Assembly (NCBI GenBank): GCA_008000375.1
Contig: SMOI01000070.1
Span: forward strand, 70,677-126,458
Length of the DNA: 55,782 bases
DNA from: Poteriospumella lacustris
Taxonomy: Eukaryota; Sar; Chrysophyceae; Chromulinales; Dinobryaceae
Reading direction: 5' to 3'
Both the position numbers and the translations under genes were made by a program. Under the pieces are notes generated by a model. The model searched no databases and was not told where the DNA came from. It saw only the letters and a program-made list of their open reading frames with translations. Positions 1-10,200 of the stretch are shown here, piece by piece. The stretch's first letter is position 1. Each line of letters opens with the position of its first letter.

Positions 1-473
1 TCAGTGATTGTTTCGGCACAGGAGCCGGAAAAGTGCCAATATCACATGGTCATGAAGAGCTATCACGGTTGCCCAACGGTAAGTACCGGTCGATACTGTG
101 TGGTGCTGATCGCTTTTCGCTAATCGTGTCGTGTCCATGCTTGCAGGAGTGCCCAATTACATCGAACGGCCTGTGTAACTCTCACGGACATTGCGCCTAC
201 GACTCCAAAGCGAAGCAGTCATACTGCTTCTGCAATGACGGCTGGTATGGCAGTGCGTGTGACAGCACCAACTCTGGCGAGTCCTCCTACGATGGCTTTT
301 CAGTTCAGCTGGGCTTGTTGATCACGCTGTTGGTGGTGGCGTTGGCTTTGACGGGCGGCATGATCTATCTGTCGTTGAAGATCGGAGAGTTCCGCAAGCA
401 GCAGATCGAAAGCCATTACAAGTCTCTGCCCGGCGGAGAGAATGAAATGGTGGAGACTGTCAGCTTCCGTTAA
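1..473 (+). CDS. MRH-EGF membrane protein, left copy (5' truncated by window)
   Basis: Only the last two exons lie in the window: 1-78 and 147-473, joined across a 68-nt GT-AG intron. They encode the end of the mannose-6-phosphate-receptor-homology domain (final Cys in HGCP), an EGF-like module with six cysteines (CPITSNGLCN to CNDGWYGSAC), one transmembrane helix and a 28-residue cytoplasmic tail. The sequence is identical to the complete copy at 996-2121 on the other strand, including the intron. The rest of this copy must lie left of position 1. It converges on its twin. Confidence 0.85.
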   Translation, partial: SDCFGTGAGKVPISHGHEELSRLPNGKYRSILCGADRFSLIVSCPCLQECPITSNGLCNSHGHCAYDSKAKQSYCFCNDGWYGSACDSTNSGESSYDGFSVQLGLLITLLVVALALTGGMIYLSLKIGEFRKQQIESHYKSLPGGENEMVETVSFR

Positions 474-560
474 TTCTTCCGCACCACATGTGCCGAACAG
501 GTTCAAGTCGAACACACACGTTCTACGTGAGGGCAGACCTCTCTATCACAGTGTGTTCGC

Positions 561-908
561 CATATTTATTTGTATTTTAGTTCTTATAGGTTCAAATGTA
601 AAAAGTTTGTTAATTTTGGCCAGTCGATCAATCGTCTTTAAGGAGTTGGATCTTTAGTTGATATTTTTAGGTCTTGATGCGGGTCAACTTGACGATTGCC
701 TTGCTGGGAGAATCCCTGGCTTTCTATCTACAATGGCTGCCAAGGTTGACGCACGCACCTAGACCTATCAGCACTATTCATCGGAAGCCATAGCGACGGC
801 AAGACAAAGGAACTACCACACCTAAAGATCGATCGAATTTTCATCCATACTTACAAGTTACATTTGAACCTAAAAAGAACTAACAAAACAAACAATTGAC
901 CACAACTA
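561..908. other. Unique spacer of palindrome 1
   Basis: This 348-bp AT-rich stretch lies between the converging 3' ends of the two MRH-EGF copies. It is not symmetrical overall. A short stretch near each edge (TTAGTTCTT, then TAGGTTCAAATGTAA) still matches its opposite, so the identical arms fade into decayed similarity rather than ending at a clean break. It presumably holds both polyadenylation sites. I see no gene. Confidence 0.6.
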
Positions 909-995
909 GCGAACACACTGTGATAGAGAGGTCTGCCCTCACGTAGAACGTGTGTGTTCGACTTGAACCTGTTCGGCACATGTGGTGCGGAAGAA

Positions 996-2121
996 TTAAC
1001 GGAAGCTGACAGTCTCCACCATTTCATTCTCTCCGCCGGGCAGAGACTTGTAATGGCTTTCGATCTGCTGCTTGCGGAACTCTCCGATCTTCAACGACAG
1101 ATAGATCATGCCGCCCGTCAAAGCCAACGCCACCACCAACAGCGTGATCAACAAGCCCAGCTGAACTGAAAAGCCATCGTAGGAGGACTCGCCAGAGTTG
1201 GTGCTGTCACACGCACTGCCATACCAGCCGTCATTGCAGAAGCAGTATGACTGCTTCGCTTTGGAGTCGTAGGCGCAATGTCCGTGAGAGTTACACAGGC
1301 CGTTCGATGTAATTGGGCACTCCTGCAAGCATGGACACGACACGATTAGCGAAAAGCGATCAGCACCACACAGTATCGACCGGTACTTACCGTTGGGCAA
1401 CCGTGATAGCTCTTCATGACCATGTGATATTGGCACTTTTCCGGCTCCTGTGCCGAAACAATCACTGATGGCGTGTTGGCGCAGAGAACATCAATGGTGG
1501 CTGATCGGGGAGTGGTGTCACAGTTTTCACCAGTGGGGTAGGTGACAGAGACGCCCTTGGACGGATCCTTGACATCCAACACGTTGTACGTCAGCTCGTT
1601 GGATTTGGAATCGTAGTGTCCGACGATGTGGCAAGCCTTGTTGCCATCGCCATAGTTTGCATATTGAAGCACGGCCGCATTCATTCCGACTGCCTTGCAC
1701 TCTTCGGGCAACGCCGCCGAGGGAACATTCGCACAAAAGTTCCACGCATAATGGAACGACGGCTCCGTCTCCGGTGTGCACGGAATGTCTCCGTCGGTAA
1801 TTTTGTAGGCATCAGTGCTTCCCGGAGGTTTGATCAAAGGTCGCAAGTCGTAATGGCCACCTGAAACACGGACAAGGAACAGAGAAAACACATCAGGGCC
1901 ACTGAACTGGTATGAGAAGGACGTTGCTAATACTTACCGGTCTTGCTGTTCCAAGTGCACTGCACATCGCACCAACGAGACGAAGCGAAAATAGCAACAA
2001 AATGGGATTCATAATTGGAATGAGTCAAACATGATCATATCGCATGACGACATACCGATGGAGCTGCGTGCGACAAGGTCAGACTTCCCAACAGGATGGC
2101 GGCACTGAGAGCTTTCTGCAT
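996..2121 (-). CDS. MRH-EGF type I membrane protein (M6P-receptor-like), complete copy
   Basis: The four-exon model is complement(996..1322, 1391..1860, 1938..1959, 2056..2121), giving 294 aa with all junctions GT-AG and in phase. Exon 1 encodes a signal peptide (MQKALSAAILLGSLTLSHAA). Next comes a lumenal domain of the mannose-6-phosphate-receptor-homology (MRH) type: CTWNSKTGGHYDLRPL at the start, then VGHYDS, a GENCDTTPRSATI segment and a closing CQYHMVMKSYHGCP. An EGF-like module, a transmembrane helix and a short tail ending VSFR follow. This layout suggests a cargo receptor of the late secretory or endolysosomal pathway, as for M6P receptors and Atg27-type proteins. The lectin ligand and sorting role are inferred. 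Unusually, MRH is joined to an EGF module. Its 3' part is duplicated, inverted, at 1-473. Confidence 0.82.
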
Positions 2122-4137
2122 GATCGTCACCGCACAAACAATGGAAAGCTAAAACAAAGAATGATTTCACCCAGGAAGCGAATAGAATTCAGTCGAAGTT
2201 CCTGGAAGAATAACTATTCGTTCATGGTCTAGTCCAACAGCCAGCGGCAGAGCACATGAACACGAACAAGTTCATCAGTGCAGGCTCCAACTGATAGATG
2301 ACGACACAGCACACAAGGTGCAGAAACAGCACACACTCGTCACCTATACTTTCCAGACTGAAACAAAAGTACCCAGGCCATAATAGTGATGGTGCATCAT
2401 CATCATCGTCTGTGTGTATGTGGCATGTGTGAGTTATTGCTTTACCACGTTAGTAACGATTTTGTGAGTTATTGCTTTACCACAAACATTTCCAAGTTGC
2501 GATGTTCGCGATTACACTTCTGTTGTGGTCTCAACCTTAAGCTTCAAGTTAGCTTACAATAGTTTGACACTGAATAACGCAATCGCCCACCTGGTCACCA
2601 TCTCGTGGAGGAAAATCACACAACAACGGACGTAGTGATTCGTTCAGTTGATGGATCGTTCCGTCAAACTGCGACAATTGAGAGAACTAAGTCAATCAGA
2701 GACAGCATGTCAAGAGGTGGCTCACTCATTGGCCAAGTGTGCCTTGGCGTTCGGAATATCAATAGATCGTCCTTCGCGCCCTGCTGTTGCGAAGTCTGCT
2801 GCACAACGTGAAGGGTGCTGAATGGGATGCGCTCTATGGCAGTAGCGGCGTTGGTAGCGAAGACGAAGGCAACGCCAAATCTACCGAGACTCGACGTTAA
2901 GCTGTTGAAGCTTGCCAGTCTACCTCTGGGTCCCACCGTGATAGACGATGTTGGCGTTCGTACACGGCGAGAACGAAGACATCGACCCCAACTGCGACTG
3001 ACTGAACTGCTCCAGATCACGACAAATGTTAGGGCATCTCAGCTAACCAGTAGAAGAACAAACACTAACAAGTTTAATCGTGGTCTCATAACACCAACAA
3101 GAACGCGAACCAAGATGCTTTGAGCAAGTGATATGTTCCCAAACAATTGTACACATAAAAAATCTAGCAACTCTTATTGTCGTGCCGACAACTTGGATAG
3201 AGTACTTCTGAAAGCGAAAGGTGAAACACAGGCTGCATTGCGAAGAATTATAACTGCGCCCCCGAATAGAATTGATCCATTCAACTAATTCGCCAATCAC
3301 TTCGCGATGAGGAATTTTTTTCACTGGATTGGGAAATCGAATATGAATGTGCTCCACATCGTCATTGTAAATCGACACATATCTCTGCCCCTCATTTGCT
3401 GCTCCGGGCCAAACTCACACGAGATTCATATCCGTTAAGAGCACTGTACGACGATTCAGGTAGAGAATTCATAGCTCATGTGTACCCATGACAGCAACGG
3501 CGGGTACGCTATGTGTCCATGAGATGCTAATTAAAAAAGGTGATCGTGCGATAAGGATGCACAACTTGTAAGGATGCAGTTGCCATTGGGGATGGGGGGG
3601 GGGCAGATACGATAGATGAAATGTTGTGGGCAGGATATAATGAAAGACTGTTCATGCACCACCACTTTCAACACCGACACATCACAACAACGAACCATGC
3701 ACGGCTTTCTCTCTAGATCAGATCTGCCCATGCCTGCTACAGTGTTTGTCCTATCTCCCTGATCACCAAACAGTCACTGATATCCTTCCGATCCAATCAC
3801 ATGAACCCTTCTCATCATGTCTTCATTTCCAAAACTGTGCCATGAAAGTTGTATTTCGATTCACCGATTTTGGAAGTGGACACTTGTTTTCTGGTGCTAG
3901 AGCATGAGCAGCGAGCAGCAAGGACAAAAAAACAAAATCGAAACGCCTTTTGTCGTAGGCCGGACACTGTGCCAACCGGCCTGCTGCGGACCACATCCAC
4001 AAAAACCACAGGCAGCGCCTTGCCAGCGAAAGGACTGTCCTCTGCTATTGTGCTCGAATTATCGACTCTTTTGATGTATCACGACTTGTTCGCGGATCAT
4101 TCATATAGTTTGATTCATAGACCAACATTTAAGGAAA
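2122..4137. other. Intergenic: shared 5' region with protein-like fragments
   Basis: This 2-kb stretch separates the divergent MRH-EGF (minus) and RPL23A left (plus) genes and must hold both promoters. A 20-bp direct repeat (GTGAGTTATTGCTTTACCAC) sits at 2429-2448 and 2464-2483. Protein-like but broken reading frames occur at 2651-2880 on the plus strand and about 3250-3480 on the minus strand. No intact gene can be assembled, so decayed genes or missed exons are possible. Confidence 0.5.
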
Positions 4138-4550
4138 ATGCCAGCTGGTAAGGCAAACATTCCTCTCGTCGTTGCCGCTGTTTGTTTGCTTCAGCGGCAA
4201 CTTTTTCCGATGAAATATTATTTATCCAATTTTATTTTATTCAATCGTTGCGACTTGTAGACAAAGGAACCAAGCCTGTTGCCAAGGCCGCCAAGGCCGC
4301 TGGTGCTTTGAAGAAGGGATCTGGCCGCAAGGCCACCCGCGTGCACACCAAGGTGCACTTCTACAAGCCCAAGACCTTGAAGCTTGCTCGCAAGCCCAAG
4401 GTTTTGGCTCGTGCCAGCAAGAGCGTTGAGGGCAACAAGTCTTTCGACGTCATCAAGTTCCCTCTTACCACTGAGTCTGCCATGAAGAAGATTGAGGACC
4501 ACAACACCCTTGTCTTCATTGTCAACGTGACTGCCAACAAGACTCAGATC

Positions 4551-4554
4551 AAGG
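4551..4554. repeat. Target-site duplication AAGG, left
   Basis: AAGG precedes the TG of the left LTR. The same AAGG follows the CA of the right LTR at 13974-13977. The intact RPL23A copy has one AAGG at this point (CAGATCAAGGCTGCC), which confirms a 4-bp duplication made on insertion. Confidence 0.92.
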
Positions 4555-4865
4555 TGTGGTGTTATAAGGGTAACACACTAGAAAAGCTTGGGATCTAAGT
4601 GACCTATTCACTGGGATCTACAAGGCTGGTAACGTTAGTGTCCGAAAAGGCGCACTAACAATACCTTCAGGTCCGAAAAGGAACACTGAAGTAATAACCA
4701 GACGAGAAGAAATAGAGGATAGGTTAATTAGATGTGTTTACACATCAGGTGATGGAAGAACCATCAACCACAACGAACCCACAGACGGAGGCCGGAGAGG
4801 AACGTGTGGTGATGGTAACTAAGAAACTATAAGCTAAATATAGAGGTAGTCGGCATTTAGCGTCA
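4555..4865 (-). repeat. LTR (3' LTR of the minus-sense element)
   Basis: This 311-bp LTR begins TGTGGTGTTATAAGGG and ends TTTAGCGTCA on the plus strand. It matches 13663-13973 at every base I compared. Two consecutive stem-loops lie at 4634-4659 (stem GTTAGTG/CACTAAC) and 4665-4691 (stem CTTCAG/CTGAAG), both presenting the same TCCGAAAAGG loop core. Confidence 0.95.
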
Positions 4866-4868
4866 ATA

Positions 4869-4878
4869 CCTTCTCTCC
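4869..4878 (-). promoter_or_regulatory. Polypurine tract
   Basis: In element sense the sequence directly before the 3' LTR reads GTGGAGAGAAGGTAT and then TGACG (the LTR start). The GGAGAGAAGG run is the expected primer site for plus-strand DNA synthesis. It lies three bases from the LTR boundary. Confidence 0.7.
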
Positions 4879-4880
4879 AC

Positions 4881-5291
4881 AAAGAAAGAGTGAAAGGATG
4901 TATTGAATAAGTGTAAACAGGGTAGTAGACAAAGAGACAGGTAGAGAGGGGCAGTGTAAGGCAGAGAGCGCACACAGATAGTGGGAAACAGGAAATCTGG
5001 GAGAAAATCGAAATTTTGGGAAAATAGAAATCTAGGGAACGCTTGAATCTGGGTGAGCTGGAAAATCTGGGTTTTCGTATGTCTGGGGTGGCTGGGTGGG
5101 GCTGGGTGCACCTGGGGAGAGCGCTGCGACACTGTGTCGCGCGATAGGTGAAGTTTCAAGATTTCGCGCGCGCGAGAAGCAAAATGACAGCAGATGACAT
5201 AATAAATAGAAATAAATCACAATTCAATTAAATATTGAATTTTTCTAAAAGTCAAGAAGACGTCAAGGTAGCCCTAAGTACCAAACCGAAC
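4881..5291. other. Retrotransposon region between polypurine tract and antisense ORF
   Basis: This AT- and purine-rich stretch lies between the 3' LTR and the first ATG of the opposite-strand ORF. It contains G-rich runs around 5050-5120 and a GCGCGCGCG tract near 5165. It would be the leader and promoter of the antisense ORF if that is transcribed from within the element. No gene is seen. Confidence 0.5.
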
Positions 5292-6848
5292 ATGCTGAAC
5301 AAGATGAACAAGAGAATGGAGAATGTTGCAAATGGCAAAATGCAGAAAGTCCAAAACAATTTAACCGAGGGACCAGATAAGGTGATATCTGATGAAACAT
5401 CATTCGAGCAGAGGAGAAAACAACTGATAGCGCAGTGGAAGCATGTGCAGCAGCCGAAAAGCGCGACCGATAGCAATTGCTTGATAGTGTCACTGCTGAA
5501 TTGTGTCGAGACCGATGAGGAGCGCAACATATTGTTGGGGATGGAACGGGGAGCCAAGGTGGAGTACACGAAGAGCAACGCGTACAGCGCATTCCATCAA
5601 TGGTGCGACCAAAGACAGTCGGAGGGGCTGGCAGCAGTGCCAGCGGAACCAGAGAAACCGAAGACGGCAAAGGGAAAGTTGCTGAGCAAGGAAGAAGAAA
5701 AGATGATGGAGGAGTGGGAAGCATTGGTGAGCGCTCGGGAGGAGAAAATCGAGAAGATCAAGAACGAGCGGTACACCGCAGAGGGGGTGTATGCGTGGTT
5801 GGAACATTTGAAGGGTCTCGGGAAGATCCAAAATTTTATATGGAGGAGAGCGCATGCCTTTGACGGTCACTTCAGTGAGTGGTTCAGCGCGCGTCTGCAA
5901 AAACATGGAGTCGGGAAAAAGTATGTTGTATTCGGGTACCATGGAAAGGGCCAAGGGAAAGATGATATCTCTACCCGGCTGTTGGGTCTGGCAGCGAGAA
6001 AGAGAGGACGAGAGGAAGATGAAGATGTCCGGGAGGAGCCCAAGCAGAAGCGACCGCGTAAGAAGAACAGTATCGCGGATGCGTACAAAAAGCGCACATC
6101 GCCCCAGCAGAGAACCCATGCACAAAAACGAGATTTGTTCCAGCAGTTGATCGATAATTGGGCCACGAGAAAGATTGGGCCCCCGCCCGTCGATGTCCTG
6201 ATGGGAGCTGATGATGTGGCGGTATCAGCACGAGCATGGGAGCTGACCCACATGGGCGCAGCGGGGGAAAAGTGCACTGCGCTAGCCTGGCGATTGGCAA
6301 ATGGTCGAAGCTTGCGATCTTGCCAGGAAGAAGAATGTTATCACAAGGCTGGCCTTATTCGCGAGGCTGCTGAGAGTCTGCGTGCCAATATGCACGCGCG
6401 AGACGAAACGCAGGGGAATGATGGTGAAGTGGCGGAGAAGTCAGCCTTCGTTTGGGGACAACCATTGAGGTTTGGAGGAATCTCGGCAAGGCAGCTAGAG
6501 GTCATGTTGCTGCTGGAGGAGAAGTCTGCAGAGCAGCTGTTGAAGCGTGGGGAAGTGTCGGCCGAGGAGCTGTTGGAGCTTGAAGGAATATCGGCAGAGG
6601 CCAGACGAGCCACGGTACTGCACGCCCAGCGGATGAACGATATGAAGATCAGTCGGGCAGGAGGTATCGTGACACGACATGGGATCGCGGCACGGGTCGT
6701 CGAAGGAGGTGACATCGTGTTAATGGACCCGGGACTGCGCCAGGTTCATGTGATGAGCCGGGAAGATGTGGTCAAGAGTTGCGAAGAGTTCTTCTGCTGT
6801 GCCGTATACTACTGGGCGGTATACGAAGTGTCGATTGAGGTCGCGTAG
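5292..6848 (+). CDS. Opposite-strand accessory ORF of the retrotransposon (518 aa, unknown)
   Basis: The ORF runs opposite to gag-pol and lies between pol and the 3' LTR. The open frame goes back to 5235 without an ATG, so the first ATG (5292) is taken as the start. The product is charged and helical. Visible parts are a Lys-rich N-terminus, a segment with WCDQRQSEG and YAWLEHLKGLGK near residues 90-190, a strong bipartite-type nuclear signal (KQKRPRKKNSIADAYKKR, about residues 250-270), and a repeated SAEQLL/SAEELL/SAEARR helical stretch near 425-460. I recognise no domain, and there are no TM segments or signal peptide. It does not overlap gag-pol, so it is not a shadow frame. Extra antisense ORFs at this position are known in some plant Ty3/Gypsy elements. 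Nuclear regulatory or DNA-binding roles are guesses. Confidence 0.65.
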   Translation: MLNKMNKRMENVANGKMQKVQNNLTEGPDKVISDETSFEQRRKQLIAQWKHVQQPKSATDSNCLIVSLLNCVETDEERNILLGMERGAKVEYTKSNAYSAFHQWCDQRQSEGLAAVPAEPEKPKTAKGKLLSKEEEKMMEEWEALVSAREEKIEKIKNERYTAEGVYAWLEHLKGLGKIQNFIWRRAHAFDGHFSEWFSARLQKHGVGKKYVVFGYHGKGQGKDDISTRLLGLAARKRGREEDEDVREEPKQKRPRKKNSIADAYKKRTSPQQRTHAQKRDLFQQLIDNWATRKIGPPPVDVLMGADDVAVSARAWELTHMGAAGEKCTALAWRLANGRSLRSCQEEECYHKAGLIREAAESLRANMHARDETQGNDGEVAEKSAFVWGQPLRFGGISARQLEVMLLLEEKSAEQLLKRGEVSAEELLELEGISAEARRATVLHAQRMNDMKISRAGGIVTRHGIAARVVEGGDIVLMDPGLRQVHVMSREDVVKSCEEFFCCAVYYWAVYEVSIEVA

Positions 6849-6884
6849 GAGGCATTGTAAGAGCCTTAAGTACCTCATGTCGTA

Positions 6885-6917
6885 TTACCCCGACCAGGGT
6901 GACCTTGGTCGGGGTAA
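6885..6917. other. Perfect 12-bp stem-loop after the antisense ORF
   Basis: TTACCCCGACCA (6885-6896) and TGGTCGGGGTAA (6906-6917) form a perfect 12-bp stem with a 9-nt loop, starting 37 nt after the antisense ORF stop. It may act as a 3'-end or stability structure, or insulate the two opposing transcription units. The role is inferred. Confidence 0.75.
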
Positions 6918-6944
6918 AATGTGTCGGAGTTGGGAAGTCAAGTA

Positions 6945-7129
6945 GTGTGCAGAGTGTGGGGAACGTGTGCGGGATGTCGATTGAGCATCCTTAGCAACAA
7001 GCGTTCCTCACGCTAGGCCACGAAAGATCAACAACAAAGCACACCGAAGACGAGTCAGGAAGCCTGGTTGTGTGCGGAGTGTGTTGAACGTGTGCGGGAT
7101 GTCGATTGAGCATCCTTAGCAACCAGCGT
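6945..7129. repeat. Two 60-bp direct repeats between antisense ORF and pol
   Basis: The 60-bp units at 6945-7004 and 7070-7129 share a core of more than 40 bases (GTGTGCGGGATGTCGATTGA and onward, to AGCATCCTTAGCAAC), with a few mismatches near both ends. They lie 125 bp apart in a stretch without ORFs, downstream of both the pol stop and the antisense ORF stop. A regulatory or packaging role is possible but unproven. Confidence 0.8.
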
Positions 7130-7271
7130 GCGACATACAAGGCCATGACACGGTGAACCGACAACGAGATGAAGATGGTGGCAACAAGAAGATCAATATG
7201 GGGACCGTACTAGGTCCATGCAAGCACCGGAGGGACGCAGACGCATCACAACCGTGGTGATGGAGGTGCGT

Positions 7272-10200
7272 TCAAGTCTTGAGCATTGCAAACTGCGTCA
7301 AGAGACGCTGGCGATGTTGGGCGGGAAGAACATCGGGATGTTGGCAACATATGTCAGGGGAAAGGATAACCTCAGACAGGGAAGGGGTGAAGGTCGAGGA
7401 CAATCGATGGGAGCCATAATGCTCAACGAAATCGTTGGCCACGTGGAATGTTTCGTCAAAGAGGGGACAGAACGCTTGGATCTTGGTGTGCGTTCTGTTG
7501 GACCACGCAACGTACTGATATTGCAGCAAGTACGTTGTGTGATGGAGCGCTGGTAACGACAACGTTTTGTACCATTCATGGCCGTATGAGCGGAGATCAA
7601 CGAAGACCGTGTCACCCGGTGCTACTGCCGTAATGCGCATTCGCTTCAAGGCAGCCAGTCGTGGCTTGGTTTGCGCAGCAGGATAGAGCAAGAGAGCAAG
7701 CTCCGGACGAGCGCGGCAAAAGTCTTCGAATGGTAGCGTCGACGCAATGTCTGGGGAATACGGGACCCACAAGGACGAAGAGTCTGCGTAAGTCACGAAA
7801 AAATCCATTGAAGATCGGAGAGAAGGATCACCGGCATAAGCAGAAATGGAAAAGATCTCGAACTGGTCATGGTCTATCTGCGCCAGTCGGTACGCCTGGT
7901 CTTCCGAACCATGGAAGAGCTTAAGGCGCGAGACATGGAACGTCGATATAGAACCGTCCACGAGATGCCGACATTGCACGTCATTCTTCGAATGCGAGAC
8001 AACAGCAAACGGGCCAGAATATCGTGGGTCCAGTTTGGAGGGCAAACGCTCGTGCGGGGCAAGTCGTTGAAACAACACAAGATCCCCTGGTTGAAAAGTG
8101 TTGTGGGTATCCGGAGAGGGATTACGAGATGTGCGTTCAGAGATCAAGGCACGCTGAAAGTCATGCGAGATCGATCGAACAAGCGCAAGATTCTCATCCA
8201 AGAGACGCACGTAAGCCGAAGCACGTTCGGAAGGAGTCCACGTTTCAGGCATTCGGAAGTACGTTGCATCTTGAGATCCGAAGTGCGCATGAAAAGGCAC
8301 GACACCCGTCTCGGACGAATCGAAATTGTTCACAAAAAACTGTACCAAAGGCAAGATGGTTGGGGAAGACCATTGGTCCTTCACGCGCTCATCGAAAACA
8401 ATCGCTTTGAGGTGGCGGAGGATAAGGGCATTGTGACTCTCGACACCGTTCGATTCATGTCTAGCAACGAGGCTAAACCGATGCAAGACGCCAAGGTACT
8501 TGTGCAGGTGCGCAACAACATGATTGGTGAACTCAGATCCAGGATCGGAGATGAGACAATCAAAAAGACCATATGTTGCAAAGAACTGAAGCAAACAGTT
8601 AGCAACAGTCTCTGCATCGTGTCTGGAGGAAGCATAAAGTGCGCACAACTTGGAGTCATGCACCACCACCACAAGGAGGTACTGATTGCCAAACTTGTCA
8701 GGCGGTGTGATAGTGAGAGTATCAACACCCACTGTTGCACGATGGTGCAACGGCTTGAGGTGACGCACCAGAGGTTGTAGGGTGTCCGTCATACCAAGGC
8801 GGTCCTTCTGGCAAACAGGGCATTGGCTGACAAACGTTTGAACATATCTGTACGGTATACGATGGCCCGGAAAATGATCGCAAAGGAGTTTATATGTCCT
8901 GCGCGAGCCATGATGACCCGCACGACCACCATGCACAACCGAAAGAAGGTCATCAGGGGAAGGTGTCGTGGGAAGTGACTCCAAGGGATCAACGGTGGGG
9001 AGGTCAACGAACAGGGGTGTAGAGGAACCGCTGTCGTTGATCGCCGGAAGAGGATCATCAACCGTATGATAAAAAGGTACGGAGGAGTAGTCTGCATCAT
9101 CCAAAGACGGATCCCAATGTACGGACTTGGAAGTGTTGGACTTGTCGGCGATTGCTGGTGGTATGAAAGAATCAACTGCAATTCGCGAGGGATCAAGTGA
9201 TGAACCATCCAGAGGGGACAGAAACAAGGATGGAGGTGCACGAATCTCCGATATCGAATGGGAGACATCTAGGAAATCATCAGCTTCAAGAAGTGGAGAC
9301 GCACTGAGAAGCGGGTCAAAGAGATCCGTGAGGAACGTGTCATCCATGTCAACATGAGCGAGAGAATGTGACACCGGCACCAGAGCACCAGGGGACGGAT
9401 CATGCATTCGCGAGAAATAGTCAGCCAAGAGGTTCTGCTTGCCGGGAATGTGGCGGAGCTTGAAAATGAAAGACTGGAGAAAGATGCGCCATCGCATAAT
9501 CTTCGGAACTACGGAGGCTTCGATCCACAGGAGGTTATTATGGTCCGTTTCCAGTACGAACGGTTTGCCCCGCAGTTGAAACGAGAGCTTCATGACCGCG
9601 TAGAAGATGGCGAAAGCTTCTTGTTCAATAGTAGTCCATCGTGATGCTTGGGCGGAGAATTTGTGAGACACAAAGGCGATTGGTTGATATATCGGATCAT
9701 CAGAGTCAGGCGACACGAAGAGCTGGAAGAGTACAGCACCAACTCCAAGAAGCGACGCGTCAGTGCGCAGGATCCATTCGAGGGAATAGTCCGGGAGGTA
9801 TAGCGTGTGTGCTTCCAGGAGAGCCGACTTCAAGCCTTCAAAGACCTTGGGGTAGTCTTGCGACCAACGATCGGGGTGTTTCCAATCGAATTCTTGCCTC
9901 GTCATGTCATGCAACGGGGCAGTGAGGGATGCAAAGTGAGGGACGAAGGAACGAAAGAAGATCGCCGCACCAAGGAACTGTTGCATTTTCTTGAGGGTCG
10001 TGGGGAACGGGATTGAAGTGATCGAATCCTTGCGTTCCTTATCAAGCTCGTAGCGCCGATGGCGAACGATGTATCCAAAGAACTTGGCTTGGTCAAAACC
10101 CAACCATGACTTGGAGAACTTGAGGAAAACATTGCGTTCAATGCAACGATCAAGAATCAGTTCAAGCTTGCGATATGCGTCTTCGTAGTCATGAGCCAAG

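Larger units (their letters stand above)
1..1468. repeat. Palindrome 1: tail-to-tail MRH-EGF gene copies
   Basis: Bases 1-560 are the reverse complement of 909-1468 with no indel (paired positions sum to 1469), and I find no mismatch between them. The arms contain the 3' part of the same gene facing inward and end about 87 bp past the stop codons. A unique spacer (561-908) separates them. Position 1 still pairs, so the palindrome continues beyond the left edge of the window. Confidence 0.93.

Noticed and set aside
3132-3287. 51-codon plus-strand ORF (starts MFPNNCTHKK)
   Set aside because: It overlaps protein-like frames on the other strand, is short and has no recognisable relatives; it cannot be separated from chance.
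7869-8780. 303-codon plus-strand ORF inside the retrotransposon
   Set aside because: Antisense to the integrase region of pol; unlike the ORF at 5292-6848 it has no space of its own.
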